Source of the DNA: Acidobacteriota bacterium
GTDB lineage: Bacteria > Acidobacteriota > JAAYUB01
DNA: 64,000 nt
Direction of reading: 5' to 3'
Assembly (NCBI GenBank): GCA_016935015.1
Contig: JAFGRT010000029.1
Coordinates: 19,104 to 83,103, forward strand
In this document: positions 60,390-64,000 of the stretch, piece by piece
Layout of the letters: every line of letters starts with the position of its first letter
Numbering within the stretch: the first letter of the stretch is position 1
The notes under the pieces: generated by a model
Told to the model about the DNA's origin: nothing
Database searches by the model: none
The model's input: only the letters and a program-made list of their open reading frames with translations
Program-made: the position numbers and the translations under genes

Positions 60390-61547
60390 ATGAGCCAAAT
60401 CCCCGATGGACTTGACAGGATGGGTTCCCTCCGCACCCTGAGAGTTACCTGGCCCCTCGGACGCCCCGCCCTGGACGCCCTGCTGATCCTGCTGGTGTTA
60501 CTGGGCGGAGCCGAACTCCTCCTCCGTCAACCGACCGTGCGCCGCGGACTCCCCCCGCCCAGTATCGGGAGCGGGAACTCCAACATCGATCTCAAACTGG
60601 AAGGCCTGCGTCGTTTTGTGGAACGGGACGGCAGGCTGGATTACCTTTTTATGGGCAGTTCCATGCTGGACAGCGGCATCGACCCGGACGTCTTCGACCG
60701 GCGATATGCGGAGTTGACCGGCCGCGTCCCGCACGGTTATAACTTCGGCATTGCCGCCCTGAACGGCCAGGTGGGTGAAAAAATCGGCCGCATCCTGTTG
60801 GCCGAATATCAGCCGCGCCGGGTGATCTGGGGCTTGACGCCCATGGATTACACCCGGTACGGCCTGCGGCAGGGCATGCGCCAGCTGGACCAAAACCCGT
60901 GGATCAATTACCGTCTGGGGGACTGGACGTTCGACGGCTGGCTCACCGACAACCTGCTTCTCTACCGGTACAGCATCCGCTGGTATATGGAGCTTACCCA
61001 GCCGGTATTCGTGCAGCTGCTCGATGACAAGCAGGCGCGCATGACCGCTGCCGGTTTCACCCCCATCGATGACCCGCCCCGCCTGCAGAACCTGATGGAA
61101 CTGGACCACGGCCAGCGCCGCCGCTGGCAGAGACTGAGCCGGGTCAGCCTGGATCGCGAGCTTTTCCGGAACCTGATGGCCCTGCACGGGCATAGCGAGC
61201 TGATTTTTGCGGAACTGCCGGCCCACCCTCGACTGCTGGCCTACCTGGGCGATGGAACGTCCCGCCTCGAAAAGGATCTGCAGGCTATCCGGCAAATGAC
61301 GGTCCGGGCGGGGATCCCCCTCATTCCACCGCCCGAACCCGGATTCCTGCCTGACGGGATGTGGTACGATTTCACCCACCTGACTCCGGCCGGCGCGGCC
61401 CGCTACAGCGCCTGGCTGGCCGAGCGGCTGGCAGCCCTGGACCTTCATTCCGGCCGTCGGGGTGATGCACGCCCCTCGCCCTCCGCCGTTGTCGTAAACG
61501 GCGATGGCCTCCGGCCGACCAGCGATTTCAGCGGGAGACGGCCATGA
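60390..61547 (+). CDS. Membrane-anchored SGNH-hydrolase-like protein (tandem copy 1)
   Basis: This 385-residue protein has an N-terminal membrane helix (LDALLILLVLLGGAELLL) and a soluble SGNH-like domain resembling DltD/AlgX-type proteins. Block I is LFMGSSMLDSGIDP (GSS instead of GDS, keeping the serine), and the end carries the Asp/His pair in DFTHLTPAGAARYS. Such proteins often add or remove acyl groups on cell-surface polymers. The start is uncertain: no good ribosome site exists; ATGs at 60390 and 60420 and a TTG at 60312 share the frame. It overlaps its paralogue by four bases. An O-acetylation role is inference. Confidence 0.7.
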   Translation: MSQIPDGLDRMGSLRTLRVTWPLGRPALDALLILLVLLGGAELLLRQPTVRRGLPPPSIGSGNSNIDLKLEGLRRFVERDGRLDYLFMGSSMLDSGIDPDVFDRRYAELTGRVPHGYNFGIAALNGQVGEKIGRILLAEYQPRRVIWGLTPMDYTRYGLRQGMRQLDQNPWINYRLGDWTFDGWLTDNLLLYRYSIRWYMELTQPVFVQLLDDKQARMTAAGFTPIDDPPRLQNLMELDHGQRRRWQRLSRVSLDRELFRNLMALHGHSELIFAELPAHPRLLAYLGDGTSRLEKDLQAIRQMTVRAGIPLIPPPEPGFLPDGMWYDFTHLTPAGAARYSAWLAERLAALDLHSGRRGDARPSPSAVVVNGDGLRPTSDFSGRRP

Positions 61548-62677
61548 CAGCTCCCGGAAATTTCCTGCAAAAAAGGTCACCGACCCTTCGCATCAGCGGG
61601 TCGCTGCTAAAAACTCCTTTGCTCGCGCTGGCCCTTCTTTTCGTCTTCATCGCTGCTGCCGAATACCTGGTCCGCAGCGAGCCGGTTCGTCGCCGGCTAG
61701 CCGTGCCCAGCATCGGCTGTGGTGTGACCAATGTGGATCTGAAACTGGACGGACTGCAGGCCTATACCGCCGCTCATGAATCCTTGGATTGCCTGCTCGT
61801 CGGCAGCTCTGTGGTGCACCGTGCCATCGATCCGGCCATCCTTCAGCGGCGGCTGGAGAAACCGCTTCACCGCCGGTTGTCCATCTATAATTTCGGCCTG
61901 GCCCAGTCCAATCCCGAAGCCACGGTGGCCATGACCCGGATCCTGTGCGATCTGTATCAACCGAAACTGGTGGTCTGGGGGTTTTCACCCGGTGAATTCT
62001 TCGGTATCGGCCAGGAGCGTGGCGCCGACAGTCTGTTGGCGAATCCTTGGGTCCGCTATCGTCTTGGCACATTCAGTATCGAAGGTCTGCTGGTCGAGCA
62101 CTCCCTCCTGTACCGGCATTACCTCCATTACTCCCTGTGGCTGCAGTATCCGCACTTTCGCTACCTCTATCAAAAGCATTTGGAAAACCTAAGCCCTCTC
62201 GGCTACGCGCCCCAGGAACGGACTCATAAATACCAGGATCTGACACCGGATCAGCTGAAAAACATGCTCCACCGCCGGTTCACGCGCCGCTTTAAGAAAT
62301 TTCACGGTTTGCAGGACCTGCGGGATATGACCGGACTGGCCGGAAGGGTCAAACTGGTCGTTCTGGAAATGCCTTTTTCGCCCCTGGTATTCGAACATTT
62401 CCCGCAGTACCGGCAGGACTGTGAGGACCTTCGCCACCGGATCCGGCGGGAGCTGGAACGCTCGGGGGTTCTTTTCATCCCCGCCCCGGAAGAAGCCGTG
62501 GTACCGCTGGACGGCTGGTTTGACATCAATCATTTGAACCGGAAAGGCGCCCGCCGCTACAGCCGTTGGCTTGCCGACCAGCTGGCCCTCATTCTGAAGG
62601 ACGATGTCGTCGTCCCGTCCATGGCAGAGGACCGGCCGGAAGGCACCCCTTCGCTGACCGGTCCCATCGAGGAGTAA
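61544..62677 (+). CDS. Membrane-anchored SGNH-hydrolase-like protein (tandem copy 2)
   Basis: This 377-residue paralogue of the preceding gene has one membrane helix (LLALALLFVFIAAAEYLV), block I LLVGSSVVHRAIDP and a C-terminal DINHLNRKGARRYS. Matching stretches include PSIGCGVTNVDLKLDGL against PSIGSGNSNIDLKLEGL and NPWVRYRLG against NPWINYRLG, so the pair arose by duplication and then diverged. The ATG overlaps the first copy's stop (ATGA). The next gene, a glycosyltransferase, starts directly after its stop, so all three are one operon. Confidence 0.75.
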   Translation: MTAPGNFLQKRSPTLRISGSLLKTPLLALALLFVFIAAAEYLVRSEPVRRRLAVPSIGCGVTNVDLKLDGLQAYTAAHESLDCLLVGSSVVHRAIDPAILQRRLEKPLHRRLSIYNFGLAQSNPEATVAMTRILCDLYQPKLVVWGFSPGEFFGIGQERGADSLLANPWVRYRLGTFSIEGLLVEHSLLYRHYLHYSLWLQYPHFRYLYQKHLENLSPLGYAPQERTHKYQDLTPDQLKNMLHRRFTRRFKKFHGLQDLRDMTGLAGRVKLVVLEMPFSPLVFEHFPQYRQDCEDLRHRIRRELERSGVLFIPAPEEAVVPLDGWFDINHLNRKGARRYSRWLADQLALILKDDVVVPSMAEDRPEGTPSLTGPIEE

Positions 62678-63631
62678 ATGGCAGGCCATCACTGTCCCGC
62701 CAATCTGGCCATGATCATGTGCGTACAGGACGAGGAGCAGTTCCTGGCGGCCCATCTGGCGTATCATCGTCATCTGGGAGTGGAACGGGCCTATGTTTAC
62801 CTCGACCGGTGCGGCCCCTCCACCCGGAATCTCCTGGACCGTTATCCCTGGGTTCACACCATCGTGCGTGACTATCACGACCGACACCTGGTGTTGCATC
62901 AGATGGCTTGTGCCGATGATGCCCTGCAACGGGCCCGCGCCGAAGGGTTCACCTGGCTCATGCATCTCGATGCCGACGAATTCGCCCTGGCCGAGGAGGT
63001 GGCGTCAGTGTCCGACGCCGCCGGCAGTCTGCCGGCCATGCTGGCCGATGTGCCGGCCGATACCCTGCAAGTCCGTCTCGGATCCCGGGAGGTGGTGCCG
63101 CTGCGGGGCATGGCCGATCAGCCGTTTTGGAAACTGACGTATTTTCAGGGCCGGGGCGTGATCATCCGCGATTTGCAGGATCCCCTGACCGGGGAGATCC
63201 ACCGGCTTCAGCGCTGGCTGGGTCATGACCGGGGGAAAAGTATCGTGCGCACCGCGGCCGACGTCCAGGCGGCCGACAGTCACGTCTGGACCGTCAACCA
63301 GCATTGCCGCCTGCCGCGCAAACAGGAGCTGCCCACCGCGTACCGAGGTCATTGCCATCACTTTGTGGTGGTCAGTGCGACTCACTGGCTCGCCAAATAC
63401 CGGAAACTGGCCCGGGTGGATCCGCCCCGCTGGCCACGCGGCAAACCGGTGGAGTTCCCCAAGCAGTGCTGGAAGGAGGCGAGCCTGGGCATGACCGATG
63501 CCGACGCCGCGCGCTATTTCGAGACCTGGATCGCTCTCTCGCGTTCCGATCTGGAACCTTTCGTGCGTCGGGGCGTCGTTGTCGAGGAGACGCTGGTGGA
63601 GCGGATATTGACCTCCATCATGCCAGCCTAG
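62678..63631 (+). CDS. Glycosyltransferase (GT2/GT92-like)
   Basis: This 317-residue protein opens with a GT2/GT92-like motif (MIMCVQDEEQFLAAHLAYH), a strand VERAYVYLDRCGPSTR, and the DXD segment LMHLDADEF. His- and Arg-rich segments follow, as in DUF23/GT92 proteins. The ATG follows the TAA of the SGNH-like gene with no gap, and GAGGAG overlaps that stop, so translation is coupled. Donor and acceptor are unknown. A sulfotransferase gene follows after 81 bases. Confidence 0.85.
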   Translation: MAGHHCPANLAMIMCVQDEEQFLAAHLAYHRHLGVERAYVYLDRCGPSTRNLLDRYPWVHTIVRDYHDRHLVLHQMACADDALQRARAEGFTWLMHLDADEFALAEEVASVSDAAGSLPAMLADVPADTLQVRLGSREVVPLRGMADQPFWKLTYFQGRGVIIRDLQDPLTGEIHRLQRWLGHDRGKSIVRTAADVQAADSHVWTVNQHCRLPRKQELPTAYRGHCHHFVVVSATHWLAKYRKLARVDPPRWPRGKPVEFPKQCWKEASLGMTDADAARYFETWIALSRSDLEPFVRRGVVVEETLVERILTSIMPA

Positions 63632-63712
63632 ACTCGTCGAACCGTAACATGTTCGCGCCGCCGCCCATGGCCCGCGGCGGCCGCCATGCAGGCAAAGATG
63701 ACGGGAAACACC

Positions 63713-64000
63713 ATGCAGGACAGGCAGATCGTATTCATCGGCGGGCTTCACAAAAGCGGCACGTCCCTGTTGTTCCGTTGTTTGCGCGATCATCCGCACG
63801 TCAGCGCCTTTTGGAACACCGGTGTCCCCGAGGACGAAGGTCAGCATCTGCAGAGCGTCTTCCCGCCGGCCAAAGATTTCGGTGGGCCGGGGCTTTTCGG
63901 TTTCGCCCCTGAAGCCGCCCTGGACGAGACCTCACCCCTGATCACGCCGGCCAATCGGGATAAACTTTGGATGGAGTGGAGCCGGTACTGGGATCTGGAA
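63713..64000 (+). CDS. Sulfotransferase (5 of 5), cut by window edge
   Basis: The first 96 codons show a sulfotransferase start with loop FIGGLHKSGTSLLFRCL at residue 8 (His-Lys instead of the usual Arg before SGT), followed by DHPHVSAFWNTGVPEDEG. I use the ATG at 63713; two in-frame ATGs at 63686 and 63698 are possible. The gene continues past position 64000. It lies in the same direction as the SGNH-glycosyltransferase operon. Confidence 0.82.
   Translation, partial: MQDRQIVFIGGLHKSGTSLLFRCLRDHPHVSAFWNTGVPEDEGQHLQSVFPPAKDFGGPGLFGFAPEAALDETSPLITPANRDKLWMEWSRYWDLE

Overview
The window looks like one stretch of chromosome from a diderm bacterium with G+C by eye in the high fifties. Diderm features are OmpA-type peptidoglycan-binding domains, a lipoprotein signal, a LolD/MacB-type ATPase and many signal peptides. 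A complete bacillithiol operon, sucrose synthase and many sulfotransferases argue against an ordinary proteobacterium. Acidobacteriota or another less-studied diderm phylum would fit, but no rRNA gene is present to settle it. I see no tRNA, rRNA, CRISPR array, insertion sequence, integrase or phage gene.

Layout. 1-6366 (minus strand): the start of a secreted protein, an ABC ATPase, a deaminase-type amidohydrolase, and a pair formed by an AmgK-like sugar kinase and a DUF4922-SpoIID fusion. 6559-8917: a PilZ protein and groS-groL, separated by a two-way terminator. 9203-12811: bshA-bshB1-bshC for bacillithiol. 12905-15559: a helical-repeat protein overlapping a histidine kinase, then a small unknown gene. 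15629-19723: fructokinase, sucrose-phosphatase-like HAD protein and sucrose synthase. 20148-27829: a PAS-GGDEF protein, dnaE and acnA.

28079-42038 is the most unusual part. A good sigma70-type promoter precedes nine closely packed plus-strand genes. They encode two substrate-binding domains fused to OmpA domains, a VWA protein, a membrane coiled-coil protein, a PspA-like protein, a third substrate-binding protein, a permease, an ABC ATPase and a classic-type AAA+ ATPase. A tenth gene overlaps the last by four bases and fuses a radical SAM domain to a xylulokinase-like kinase. The set suggests an ABC importer combined with peptidoglycan anchoring and membrane remodelling. I know of no characterised system with this composition.

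42049-50158 is mixed: Fe-S aldo/keto reductase, cupin, a frameshifted PAS-like gene, a RidA-like lipoprotein, threonine dehydratase, uridine kinase, an LprI-like protein and a TPR-GGDEF protein.

50173-64000 is a glycan region: five glycosyltransferases, an ABC exporter, five sulfotransferases and two tandem SGNH-like membrane-anchored proteins. It probably builds and exports a sulfated glycan or glycolipid and continues past the right edge. Two diguanylate cyclases and a PilZ protein show c-di-GMP signalling. Three genes lacking Shine-Dalgarno sequences have a promoter -10 element only 8-10 bases before the ATG, which suggests leaderless transcripts.
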